Origin: Bacteroidetes bacterium CG23_combo_of_CG06-09_8_20_14_all_32_9
GTDB taxonomy: Bacteria > Bacteroidota > Bacteroidia > Bacteroidales > GWA2-32-17
Assembly: GCA_002771395.1 (NCBI GenBank)
Contig: PCSS01000069.1
Location: 1-6,584 of the forward strand
Direction: 5' to 3'
DNA length: 6,584 nucleotides
In this document: piece by piece, positions 1 through 6,391 of the stretch
Numbering within the stretch: the stretch's first letter is position 1
How the letters are laid out: each line of letters begins with the position of its first letter
Notes under the pieces: model-generated
What the model saw: only the letters and a program-made list of their open reading frames with translations
Told to the model about the DNA's origin: nothing
Databases searched by the model: none
Position numbers and translations under genes: made by a program

Positions 1-150
1 CCTATCATTTCAAAAAATTTGTTTTAAAAGGCAATAGCTTTGGATTTAAAACTCCGATATTTTGTATTAATCCGCAGATTATGCTTCCCGGAAAATTCTA
101 AAGTATTATTATTAGGGGACATGAAAAAAATAAATCCCATTTTGCAATTT

Positions 151-213
151 AGGTATAAAGGTATAGGGTATAAGGATACAGCCATATTTCCCTATACCTT
201 TATTCCCCTATTC
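151..213. repeat. Hairpin-forming dispersed repeat, left copy
   Basis: A perfect 14-bp inverted repeat, ATAAAGGTATAGGG at 155-168 and its complement at 190-203, encloses a 21-nt loop. The arms are flanked by further variants of GGTATAAGG. A related block lies near the right end of the window at about 6456-6525, so this is a dispersed repeat and not a single-site terminator. No transposase is nearby and I cannot name the repeat family. It could be a fragment of a MITE whose terminal repeats have been lost. Confidence 0.65.
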
Positions 214-328
214 CTCTTTATTTTTATTGGAATTAATTATTTCAAATCCCCTTAATTGAATTTTTACTTCAAATTTTGTTTTACCTCTGCATTAAGTTTA
301 TCTACTCTGTTATTTAAAGTTCCTGATT

Positions 329-336
329 TATTTTTG
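329..336 (+). promoter_or_regulatory. Possible Bacteroidota -7 promoter element for the CDF gene
   Basis: The octamer TATTTTTG matches the Bacteroidota -7 consensus TAnnTTTG. It ends only 11 nt before the ATG at 348, which would give a very short leader. No clear TTTG-type -33 element is seen at the proper distance, so the match may be a chance product of the A+T-rich DNA. Confidence 0.3.
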
Positions 337-347
337 AAACAAAAAAT

Positions 348-1193
348 ATGACCAAAAAAATTTCAATCGCCAGGTTATCTGTTATTTCAAATTCAAGTTT
401 AATTGTTATTAAGTTAATTGTAGGATTTTTAACAGGTTCGGTAAGTATTATTTCAGAAGCAATTCATTCCACAATGGATTTAGGGGCAGCAATTATCGCC
501 TTTTTCTCGGTTAAGGTTTCTGATTTACCTGCTGATAAACAACACCCTTATGGACATGGTAAATTTGAAAACATTTCGGGAGTAATTGAAGCCGTACTTA
601 TTTTTATTGCTTCTATTTGGATAATTGTTGAAGCTGTAAAAAAAATAAATTCTCACCAACAAGTTGAAAATATTGGCATAGGTTCTTTGGTAATGTTGGT
701 CTCGGCAGTTGTAAATTTTTTGGTTTCGAAGCAAATATATAAAGTTGCAAAAAAAACTAACTCAATAGCTTTGGAAGTTGATGCCTTTCATCTTAAATCC
801 GATGTTTACACCTCTTTAGGTGTTGCTTTTGGACTTTTCCTTATTTGGATAACAAAGTACCAACTTCTTGACCCTGTTATAGCTATATTAATCGCCATTT
901 TTATTCTTTGGGAATCTTTCCAATTGCTAAAAAAAGCTTTTAGTCCATTACTTGACGTAGCAATTGACGAAGCCGACATAAAAATTATTAACAAATATTT
1001 TGAAAACCGTAACCTAAGTTTTCACGATTTACGCACCCGTAAATCGGGTAAATATAAATTTGCAGAGTTGCACCTTGCCATGCACGGTGAAAAAACCTTA
1101 GCCGAAGTTCACCATATTTGCGATGAAGTTGAAAAAGAATTACAACTTGTTATCCCCGATTTTCAGCTAACCATACACGTAGAGCCATATTGA
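348..1193 (+). CDS. Cation diffusion facilitator (CDF) family metal transporter
   Basis: This is a 281-residue inner-membrane exporter of divalent metals (zinc, iron, cadmium or similar), which in this family works as a dimer by proton antiport. Several hydrophobic segments fill residues about 10-195, followed by a soluble C-terminal metal-sensing domain at about 200-281. The metal site is visible as two HxxxD pairs: H40/D44 in the second membrane helix (SEAIHSTMD) and H148/D152 in the fifth (DAFHLKSD). The family signature HPYGHGKFE is at 66-74. The C-terminal domain carries scattered histidines (H226, H242, H255, H256, H277) suited to cytosolic metal binding. Length is normal for the family and the gene looks intact. 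No metal regulator is adjacent. The HxxxD arrangement, in place of YiiP's DxxxD, is common in zinc-type members, but the true substrate cannot be read from the sequence. Confidence 0.93.
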   Translation: MTKKISIARLSVISNSSLIVIKLIVGFLTGSVSIISEAIHSTMDLGAAIIAFFSVKVSDLPADKQHPYGHGKFENISGVIEAVLIFIASIWIIVEAVKKINSHQQVENIGIGSLVMLVSAVVNFLVSKQIYKVAKKTNSIALEVDAFHLKSDVYTSLGVAFGLFLIWITKYQLLDPVIAILIAIFILWESFQLLKKAFSPLLDVAIDEADIKIINKYFENRNLSFHDLRTRKSGKYKFAELHLAMHGEKTLAEVHHICDEVEKELQLVIPDFQLTIHVEPY

Positions 1194-1242
1194 GATTTAG
1201 GCGCTAACAAAGGCAAACTTACCAACATGTTGTCAATTTCAA

Positions 1243-1457
1243 TGCTCAATGAGGTTGCCCGGAATAGGCTGTATAAAGGATAGAATAGTTTAAACAGTAT
1301 GTAAATTTATAATAGAACCGATATTTGAAGCAGATTTTTCGGACAGTTCCTGCGGCTTCCAACCAGAAAGGTCATCAAAAGGAGCAGTAAAAGGAATCGA
1401 AGAAAATTTGCAGGATGAAAAGACCGAAGTGTATGACGCAGATACAACAGGCATTTG
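1243..1457 (+). pseudogene. Group II intron reverse transcriptase/maturase, internal fragment
   Basis: Frame 1 reads MRLPGIGCIKDRIV, a stop (TAA at 1291-1293), then TVCKFIIEPIFEADF, SDSSCGFQPERSSKG and EVYDADTTGI before a second stop, TGA at 1455-1457. This follows the usual family path (RPLGIP, RDRIVQ, EPIFEADF, SYGFRPGRS, then the DAD of motif A with the first catalytic aspartate). The TAA sits exactly where the family has glutamine, so it is probably a CAA-to-TAA change. LPGIG for PLGIP and SCGFQPERS for SYGFRPGRS are further signs of decay. Fingers-to-palm residues are present only as far as motif A; YADD, thumb and endonuclease parts are absent. The product cannot be functional. Homology left of about 1243 is not convincing. 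Confidence 0.85.
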
Positions 1458-1545
1458 AGATATTAGTGAACAAGTACAAACTAATAGACGCAACAAAATA
1501 CTAAAACGATGACAACTTGTAAGAATTTTGACGAACTTTGCAGGA

Positions 1546-1632
1546 AAGCCGTATGCGGAAAAACCGCACGTAAGGATTGATGAGGGAAAGGAGTAAATTT
1601 AGTCAACTAATTTTACTTCCTTTCTACTCTAC
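1546..1632 (+). ncRNA. Group II intron domains V and VI (degenerate)
   Basis: Domain V spans 1546-1578: AGC triad at 1547-1549, stem GCGG/CCGC at 1555-1558 and 1564-1567, and the two-base CG bulge at 1569-1570. Two pairs are broken: G1551 faces A1573 and G1548, the triad G, faces A1576. The loop is AAAAA and lacks the G of a GNRA-type loop. Domain VI follows: GAG 1582-1584 pairs with CTC 1627-1629, a long stem is closed by 1585-1602 and 1606-1625, and A1626 bulges as the branch-point. The fold is unmistakable, but the domain V mismatches suggest a weak or dead ribozyme. Confidence 0.85.
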
Positions 1633-1670
1633 CTGGAAAAAATTATGACATGAATAGTAACAAATGTAAT

Positions 1671-2933
1671 ATGTTTGCATTAGTTGATTGCAATAATTTT
1701 TATGTATCGTGTGAGAGAGTTTTTAACCCTTCACTCAATGGAAAACCTGTAGTTGTGCTGTCTAATAACGACGGCTGTGTTATTTCACGAAGCAACGAGG
1801 CTAAAGCACTCGGCATAAAAATGGGTGAACCGGCTTTTAAAATTGAACCATTCTTAAAAAGATATAATGTAATTGTTTTTTCCTCAAATTATATACTTTA
1901 TGGAGATATGAGCCAGCGTGTTATGAATACACTTGCTCAATTCAGCCCCGATATTGAAATTTATTCAATTGATGAAGCCTTTTTAAGCCTTGGTGGTTTT
2001 GAGTTTTTTAATATTGACGAATATGCCCGGAATATCAGGGAAATTACTACAAAAAACACAGGGATACCTGTTAGTGTTGGCGTTGCACAAACAAAAACAT
2101 TAGCCAAAGTAGCCAATCATTTTGGTAAAAAACATTCAGAATACAAAGGAGTATGTATAATTAACAGCGATAAAAAACGAATCGCCTTACTCAAACAATT
2201 TAAAATTGTTGATGTTTGGGGCATTGGTCGTCAGTATGCTAAATTTCTGATACAATTCGGAATTAATACCGCTTACGATTTAACACAGGCACCGGAAAAA
2301 TGGGTAAAGCAAAATTTATCGGTAACAGGCTTACGTACTCAGCAGGAATTACTTGGTATTTCTTGTGTTCAAATGGATTTATCAACTCCTGCAAAAAAAG
2401 CTATTTGCAATGCGCGTTCTTTTGGCAAAATGCAAACCAAACTACCCATTATTACCGAAGCGGTATCAAATTTTGCTTCGCGTTGCGCCTATAAACTTCG
2501 AAAACAAAAGGCTTGTGCAAATATTATTATGGTTTTTATTCATACAAATCAATATCGTCAGGATTTAAAACAATATGCAAGCAGTAAGGTTATTTCACTT
2601 CCGGTAGCCACAAACAGCACTATAGAAATTGTACATTATGCCAATACAGCACTCAAAAGCATTTTTAAAGAAGGTTATCTTTACAAAAAGGCAGGAGTAA
2701 TTGTAAGCGGGATTGTTTCCGAAACCGGTTTGCAAACAGCTTTATTTGATACCACTGACCGTAAAAAACATAAAAAAATAATGAATGCCGTTGATACTTT
2801 AAATTCCTATTACGGAAAAGATAAAGTAATGTTAGCTGCCCAGGGAAATAAAATACAATGGAAACTGCGACAGGAAAAACTTTCACCATGTTACACAACA
2901 AATTGGAATGATACAATAATTGTAAAAATTTGA
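1671..2933 (+). CDS. umuC: Y-family translesion DNA polymerase UmuC (Pol V catalytic subunit)
   Basis: The product copies past DNA lesions that block the replicative polymerase and is normally activated as UmuD'2C together with RecA. From the start at 1671 the protein has 420 residues, close to the 422 of E. coli UmuC, and its catalytic acids fall at the same positions: D6 (FALVDCNNFY) and D101/E102 (SIDEAF). The steric-gate aromatic is Y11. A helix-hairpin-helix segment (VWGIGRQYAKFL) lies near residue 185, the little-finger domain follows, and the C-terminal tail LSPCYTTNW is typical of UmuC. An ATG seven codons earlier (1650) is in frame, but MFALVDCNNFY at 1671 is the family's usual start. 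No Shine-Dalgarno is seen. The gene begins 38 bp after the intron remnant, no umuD is present in the window, and the SRAP gene follows by 49 bp. No LexA-type box was recognised upstream. Confidence 0.95.
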   Translation: MFALVDCNNFYVSCERVFNPSLNGKPVVVLSNNDGCVISRSNEAKALGIKMGEPAFKIEPFLKRYNVIVFSSNYILYGDMSQRVMNTLAQFSPDIEIYSIDEAFLSLGGFEFFNIDEYARNIREITTKNTGIPVSVGVAQTKTLAKVANHFGKKHSEYKGVCIINSDKKRIALLKQFKIVDVWGIGRQYAKFLIQFGINTAYDLTQAPEKWVKQNLSVTGLRTQQELLGISCVQMDLSTPAKKAICNARSFGKMQTKLPIITEAVSNFASRCAYKLRKQKACANIIMVFIHTNQYRQDLKQYASSKVISLPVATNSTIEIVHYANTALKSIFKEGYLYKKAGVIVSGIVSETGLQTALFDTTDRKKHKKIMNAVDTLNSYYGKDKVMLAAQGNKIQWKLRQEKLSPCYTTNWNDTIIVKI

Positions 2934-2982
2934 AATTATACTTTACACACACCAAATCATATAAAACCAAAATAAATAATCT

Positions 2983-3657
2983 ATGTGTTTTCATAATGCA
3001 CTAAGTGTAAAAGCACAAGACCTTGAACATCGCTACAAGGCAAAGTTCAATAAAGACTCCCATTTTGAACCTATTTACCATGGATATGCATTCGGGTTTA
3101 TGCTTTGGCCGGTTATTACCAACAAAAACAGCAAATATATTCAGGAATTTAACTGGGGATTAATACCATCGTGGGTAAAAACAAAGAACGAAGCCCAAAA
3201 AATAAGAAGTTGTACATTTAACGCACAAGTTGAAACCGCGTTTGAAAAACCATCGTTCCGAAATGCAATAAAAACGAAACGATGCCTTATACCAAGCACA
3301 GGATTTTTTGAATGGCAAACTATAAAATCGAAAAAGTACCCGTATTTTATTTCGCTGAAAGAACAGCAGATATTTTCGATGGCAGGTCTTTGGGAGGAGT
3401 GGATTGATAAGCAAACAGGCGAAATTTTGCAAACATTTTCCATTCTTACAACAACAGCCAATCCATTGATGGAAAAAATTCATAACACTAAAAAAAGAAT
3501 GCCTGTAATTCTTGCTTCAGAACTAGAAACAGAATGGCTTTCACAAACACTAACAAATGACAACATTCTTGCTCTTTGTCAACCGTATAATGAAAACCTA
3601 ATGCAGGCACATACCGTAAGCAAATTATACTTTAATCGGGATAAATTTTTACATTGA
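2983..3657 (+). CDS. yedK: SRAP-domain abasic-site DNA-protein crosslinker (YedK/HMCES family)
   Basis: This 224-residue protein belongs to the SRAP family, whose exposed Cys2 forms a thiazolidine crosslink to abasic sites in single-stranded DNA, protecting them from strand breakage. The active-site set is present: C2 after methionine removal, N80 in FNAQVET, E110 in GFFEW and H167 in IHNTKKRMP, matching C2, N75, E105 and H160 of E. coli YedK. WGLIPSW at 58-64 is another family motif. The usual NAR is NAQ here (Q82), a mild deviation in the DNA-contacting strand. The start must be this ATG, since the catalytic cysteine has to be residue 2. Length is normal. It lies 49 bp after umuC on the same strand, which suggests co-transcription and a shared DNA-damage role. 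No ribosome binding site is evident. Confidence 0.94.
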   Translation: MCFHNALSVKAQDLEHRYKAKFNKDSHFEPIYHGYAFGFMLWPVITNKNSKYIQEFNWGLIPSWVKTKNEAQKIRSCTFNAQVETAFEKPSFRNAIKTKRCLIPSTGFFEWQTIKSKKYPYFISLKEQQIFSMAGLWEEWIDKQTGEILQTFSILTTTANPLMEKIHNTKKRMPVILASELETEWLSQTLTNDNILALCQPYNENLMQAHTVSKLYFNRDKFLH

Positions 3658-3692
3658 AATAATTTAGGATTAAGGATTTAAGAATTAGGATT

Positions 3693-3712
3693 AGTGTCGG
3701 TCTGTAATATCG
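3693..3712. repeat. Isolated half-copy of the MITE-end repeat
   Basis: AGTGTCGGTCTGTAATATC matches the right terminus of the element at 6392-6560 (AGTGTTTGTCTGTAATATC on the complement) at 17 of 19 positions. No partner arm facing it is found in the gap between the two convergent genes, so this is either a remnant of an excised or eroded element or a solitary end. Short direct repeats based on GGATTAAG/GAATTAGGATT precede it at 3666-3692. Confidence 0.6.
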
Positions 3713-3744
3713 TAATAATACCTAAATCCCTCAAGTGTTTTTAT

Positions 3745-3845
3745 AAACACAGGGTTCACAGAGATGAGCATAGAGTAACACAAAGATATTAGGTGAAAAA
3801 AATTACTCTGTGTAACTCTTTGATTTCTCTGTGTTCTTTGTGTTA
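3745..3845. repeat. Long imperfect inverted repeat between convergent genes
   Basis: The left arm (3745-3786) and the right arm (3802-3845) are imperfect reverse complements of about 42-44 nt around a loop of about 15 nt. Both arms are built of short CACAGAG/AACACAAAG units, so each also resembles a degenerate tandem repeat. It sits between the 3' ends of the SRAP gene and the MORN gene, where the transcript hairpin could end transcription from both sides. CTCTGTG-type repeats of this kind are, from memory, frequent between genes in environmental Bacteroidota, which favours a dispersed repeat over a dedicated terminator. Confidence 0.6.
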
Positions 3846-3888
3846 AAAAGAAAATTATTTGTAGAATACGCGGATTTCAGGCAAAAAC

Positions 3889-4728
3889 TCAAGGATTAGA
3901 AATGTGCAAAATAACTTCCGATTGAGTTCCTTGAATTTTACAAACCACTTCAATTTTAACTTTTAGCAAATTAGGACTACAATTAATGGTATAAGTAAGC
4001 GGATTAAATTCATATTTTTTTTCGCTTATACCATTTAAAAATTTATTTTGGTATGTAACACAACACTTTTCAACACATTTAAGAATTAACTTATTAAATT
4101 CCTCAAACTTTTTAAGTCCTTCGTTTTTTTCACCTTTATAATACGAGCCGGTATAACCTTCTTTATCGTTAATTTCAACAGTAGAAAGTTCTTTAAGTTT
4201 TATAGTACAATAATATGAATCGGTAATGTATTCGCTTACCTGCTTGCCTTTTACATCAATAAAATTATTTGCCGAGGCGGAAAGTATTTTATTAAACTCG
4301 TTGCAAAAGTCGTAAGATTCTGAAATTACAAAATCTTCAAATTCCGCTTTTTCCAAAAAGCGGTCGTTTTCCCATTTTCCCTTTTCTTTATAAGTTTCGG
4401 AATACCATTGAGTTCCCAAACCATTGCGTTTTCCGTTAAAAAACTCGCCAATGTACTTTGTTCCATCTGAACGTACAAACATCCCTTTACCATTAAATTT
4501 ATCGCCTTTAAAATAGCCTGTATAAACATTTCCATTAACATCGGTATATTTTCCAAAACCATTCAAATGCGAATCAATAAAATCGCCTTCATATTTATCG
4601 CCGTTTTTAAAAGCATAAGTTCCTTTTCCATTCTCACAATTTCCTGATATACACCCATATTGACTTTGTGAAAAAACGTTTATGGAAATAAAAATTACTA
4701 TTATAATAAATACCATTAGTTTCATCAT
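3889..4728 (-). CDS. Secreted MORN-repeat protein of unknown function
   Basis: The start is taken at the ATG at 4728, giving 279 residues that begin MMKLMVFIII. The open frame continues 11 codons upstream to a TTG, but that would place charged residues before an otherwise clean signal peptide. Residues 1-20 form the signal, with likely cleavage after NVFS, so the protein should be exported, though no lipobox cysteine is present. Four MORN repeats follow, at about 33-53, 54-76, 77-100 and 101-124 (pattern NGxGxY, GdxYxGxF), with CISGNC just before. MORN repeats form a beta hairpin scaffold that often contacts membranes or proteins. Residues 125-279 match nothing I recognise and contain several cysteines (for example CVEKCC). 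The final frame is intact. It is convergent with the SRAP gene and 134 bp downstream of the dehydrogenase gene. Confidence 0.85.
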   Translation of the reverse strand: MMKLMVFIIIVIFISINVFSQSQYGCISGNCENGKGTYAFKNGDKYEGDFIDSHLNGFGKYTDVNGNVYTGYFKGDKFNGKGMFVRSDGTKYIGEFFNGKRNGLGTQWYSETYKEKGKWENDRFLEKAEFEDFVISESYDFCNEFNKILSASANNFIDVKGKQVSEYITDSYYCTIKLKELSTVEINDKEGYTGSYYKGEKNEGLKKFEEFNKLILKCVEKCCVTYQNKFLNGISEKKYEFNPLTYTINCSPNLLKVKIEVVCKIQGTQSEVILHISNP

Positions 4729-4750
4729 TTTGAGTTTTAAGATTAATAAG

Positions 4751-4758
4751 CGAAAATA
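4751..4758 (-). promoter_or_regulatory. Possible -7 promoter element for the MORN gene
   Basis: On the minus strand TATTTTCG differs from the Bacteroidota -7 consensus TAnnTTTG at one base and lies 22 nt before the preferred ATG at 4728. TTTG-like runs occur upstream, but none at a convincing -33 spacing. Its position upstream of 4728 but inside the longer TTG-started frame is a small extra argument for the downstream start. Confidence 0.3.
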
Positions 4759-4862
4759 CAAAAAACAATAGCAAAAAAACTACCACTTGTTAATGAAATG
4801 CATTTTATGTTCGTTCAAATTAAAGTTGTCAGTTCTGCCTACTGCCACTTTGTTGCGTTGGC

Positions 4863-6005
4863 TTACAACTCTTTTGTATTTGTGATTATATAATGAATAT
4901 TTCTTTCTTTTAAATAATTCAAAATGTAATTGTAACACACTTCGCTTTTTCCAATTAATTCTGGCGGGAACACCCCTTTTTCAGTAAACAAACCTTCCAA
5001 AAACATATTCGCTATTGCAGTTGCGGTGTATCCGGTGGTTCTTGCCATTGAAGATGTTTGAGTTTTGGTGCAGTACTCATCATATAAATTGTACACCACT
5101 TTCTCAATTTTTCCGCTTTGGTTTTCACCTTTAAGAGTAACACGCATTACAGTTATTTCCTCCTCGGTTTCACCCAGTTTCCACTCATCAAAAAGAATTT
5201 TACTTGTAACATCAAGAGGCGAGACTGCAATTCCATTTACTTTTACCTTTTTTTTATTAAAGAATCCACTTTCTTTTAATACTCTTACATATTCAACATG
5301 CCCCGGATATCTGAGTGTTTTCTCCTTCATATTCTTGATGTGAGGCATGGTAAGTATAATTGTTCTTAATCCATCAGAATTGAATGATTCCAACGTTCCT
5401 ACTTTATCAAATTCAAGCAATTCGCAGTCTGTTAATGGTTCACGTATAATTAATTTTCCGTTTTCAACATAGCGGGCAGGTCGTGTATATTCCTCAATTA
5501 CGTCTACAGGAGAAAAAGGAGCTTTGTAACAGAAAGGCCATTTTTTTACTTTAGGCAAACCACCCACCAAACATTCAAAATTCGTCAATTTTAATATTCC
5601 ATTATAATGCCCTAAAATGATATTGTCCATACCTGGGGCTACGCCACAATCAACAAAAGTTGTTACCCCTTTTGCTTTTGCAATCTTATCAAGATTGAGA
5701 GAGTTTTCGGGGAAAAAAGAAATGTCCACCACATTTTTCCCAGATTCAATAACCCGCTTAATGGTTTCAAAACCAAGAAATCCGGGTACAGCACAAATAA
5801 CGAGATCAAAAGTTTTAAGCACGTATTGAAGATTATTCTTATTACATACATCCAATTTCAAAATGTTAAGTGTTTGGCATTTTTCTTTTACATGTTTTAA
5901 TCGTTGAATATTCAAATCTGTCAATGTTACCTTATGATTCTTTGCTAAATCAATAGCCATTGCACTGCCTACCATACCGGCGCCTAAAACTATTATATTA
6001 CTCAT
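4863..6005 (-). CDS. Saccharopine dehydrogenase-family oxidoreductase, lysine 6-dehydrogenase-like
   Basis: This 380-residue protein is a cytosolic NAD(P)-dependent enzyme. The N-terminal Rossmann fold starts at once with the nucleotide loop GAGMVG (8-13), and D30 at the end of the second strand suggests preference for NAD. The middle has DCGVAPGM (119-126), GGLP (148-151), YTRPA (173-177), a VGTLESFNSDG segment (202-212) and YPGH (233-236). From memory these run in the same order as in Geobacillus lysine 6-dehydrogenase, which oxidises lysine to a semialdehyde that cyclises to piperideine carboxylate. The length also fits that enzyme. Other saccharopine dehydrogenase-family members (saccharopine reductases, carboxynorspermidine enzymes) are alternatives, so the family is firm and the substrate is not. 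No other lysine-catabolic gene is visible beside it. Confidence 0.87.
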   Translation of the reverse strand: MSNIIVLGAGMVGSAMAIDLAKNHKVTLTDLNIQRLKHVKEKCQTLNILKLDVCNKNNLQYVLKTFDLVICAVPGFLGFETIKRVIESGKNVVDISFFPENSLNLDKIAKAKGVTTFVDCGVAPGMDNIILGHYNGILKLTNFECLVGGLPKVKKWPFCYKAPFSPVDVIEEYTRPARYVENGKLIIREPLTDCELLEFDKVGTLESFNSDGLRTIILTMPHIKNMKEKTLRYPGHVEYVRVLKESGFFNKKKVKVNGIAVSPLDVTSKILFDEWKLGETEEEITVMRVTLKGENQSGKIEKVVYNLYDEYCTKTQTSSMARTTGYTATAIANMFLEGLFTEKGVFPPELIGKSEVCYNYILNYLKERNIHYIITNTKEL

Positions 6006-6043
6006 ATTTTTAACAGGGATTTTTTACCGAGATAAATTCACCT

Positions 6044-6051
6044 CAAAAATA
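6044..6051 (-). promoter_or_regulatory. Likely -7 promoter element for the dehydrogenase gene
   Basis: The minus strand carries TATTTTTG, a full match to TAnnTTTG, 38 nt before the ATG at 6005. That would give a leader of about 30 nt, a normal length. No clear TTTG at the -33 spacing is seen, and in such A+T-rich DNA the match is only moderately informative. Confidence 0.4.
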
Positions 6052-6391
6052 TCAAATAAATTTTGGTTTTAATGCTTTCTCTTAAATAAAGATTTCTTTT
6101 GCATTTGTTATTATTCCGTCCAGAGTTTATTAATTTCGGCATTTTATTTTTTACTCAAAGCGTTAGTCCCCAGTAAATCGGGGGAACTTAAAAACAGATA
6201 ACTTTAAAAGAATTATATCAGAAATAAATTGAAATAAGGGCATTTTTAATTTAGCAATTCACCCCGTTAGATATTGTTTTTTACAGTATTTCGTTATTCA
6301 ATGTTATTATCTAACATGGCAAGCACCAATAGAAAAAATAATATTGTGAGTAATTCGTGGCAAATTTAGATATTACGTACAGACACTAATT
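6052..6391. other. Gene-free region upstream of the dehydrogenase
   Basis: No open frame with recognisable content is present. The stretch contains a small G+C hairpin, AGTCCCC at 6165-6171 against GGGGAACT at 6181-6188, without a T-run, so it is not a standard terminator. An 8-bp inverted repeat GTTAGATA/TATCTAAC spans 6266-6315. The right edge (about 6368-6387) is a left-facing copy of the MITE-end repeat described below. Confidence 0.5.

Larger units (their letters stand above)
1..347. other. Gene-free upstream region
   Basis: No convincing gene is seen here. A 71-codon open frame at 40-255 runs straight through a hairpin repeat and has a composition like the surrounding non-coding DNA, with no recognisable motif, so I treat it as chance. 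The region holds the dispersed hairpin repeat at about 151-213 and, at its right end, a promoter-like element for the transporter gene. Whatever lies to the left of position 1 cannot be judged. Confidence 0.6.
1243..1632 (+). mobile_element. Decayed group II intron remnant
   Basis: Two parts of a bacterial group II intron survive: a fragment of the intron-encoded reverse transcriptase (about 1243-1457) and RNA domains V and VI (1546-1632). The 5' half of the ribozyme (domains I-III, GTGYG start), the reverse-transcriptase N-terminus, and about the last two thirds of the protein, including the YADD motif and maturase domain, are gone. An intact element would be roughly 2-3 kb; under 400 bp remains. 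The 3' end is placed at C1632, in the expected TAC ending, 7 nt from the bulged branch-point A1626. The left limit is uncertain. The element lies just upstream of umuC and in the same orientation. Confidence 0.85.

Noticed and set aside
40..255. 71-codon open frame at the left end
   Set aside because: It spans the hairpin repeat, has no motif or start signal, and its amino-acid make-up reflects the repeat and A+T-rich DNA.
1216..1290. Frame 3 peptide SISMLNEVA resembling the start of Cas4-type nucleases
   Set aside because: The likeness is only a few residues without the following CPR motif, and frame 1 of the same DNA matches the group II intron reverse transcriptase over a much longer stretch.
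1290..1496. 68-codon open frame on the minus strand
   Set aside because: It is antisense to the reverse-transcriptase fragment, whose family motifs are clear in the plus frame.
2665..2994. 109-codon minus-strand open frame
   Set aside because: It is antisense to the 3' end of umuC and has no recognisable content; the plus-strand gene is certain.
3141..3483. Two minus-strand open frames of about 106 codons
   Set aside because: Both are antisense to the SRAP gene, whose catalytic residues are visible on the plus strand.
3666..3692. GGATTAAG-like short direct repeats as a CRISPR or iteron array
   Set aside because: The units are irregular, only about 10 nt, and have no spacers or replication gene nearby.
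4826..4848. CTGCCTACTGCCAC-type run between the dehydrogenase and MORN genes
   Set aside because: It resembles a low-complexity intergenic repeat but only one or two units are present, too little to call.
6165..6188. G+C hairpin as a terminator
   Set aside because: The stem is short with a bulge and no T-run follows on either strand, and no gene ends nearby.
6266..6315. 8-bp inverted repeat GTTAGATA/TATCTAAC as an operator
   Set aside because: The arms are 34 nt apart, the DNA is A+T-rich, and it lies over 250 bp from the nearest start codon, so chance is likely.
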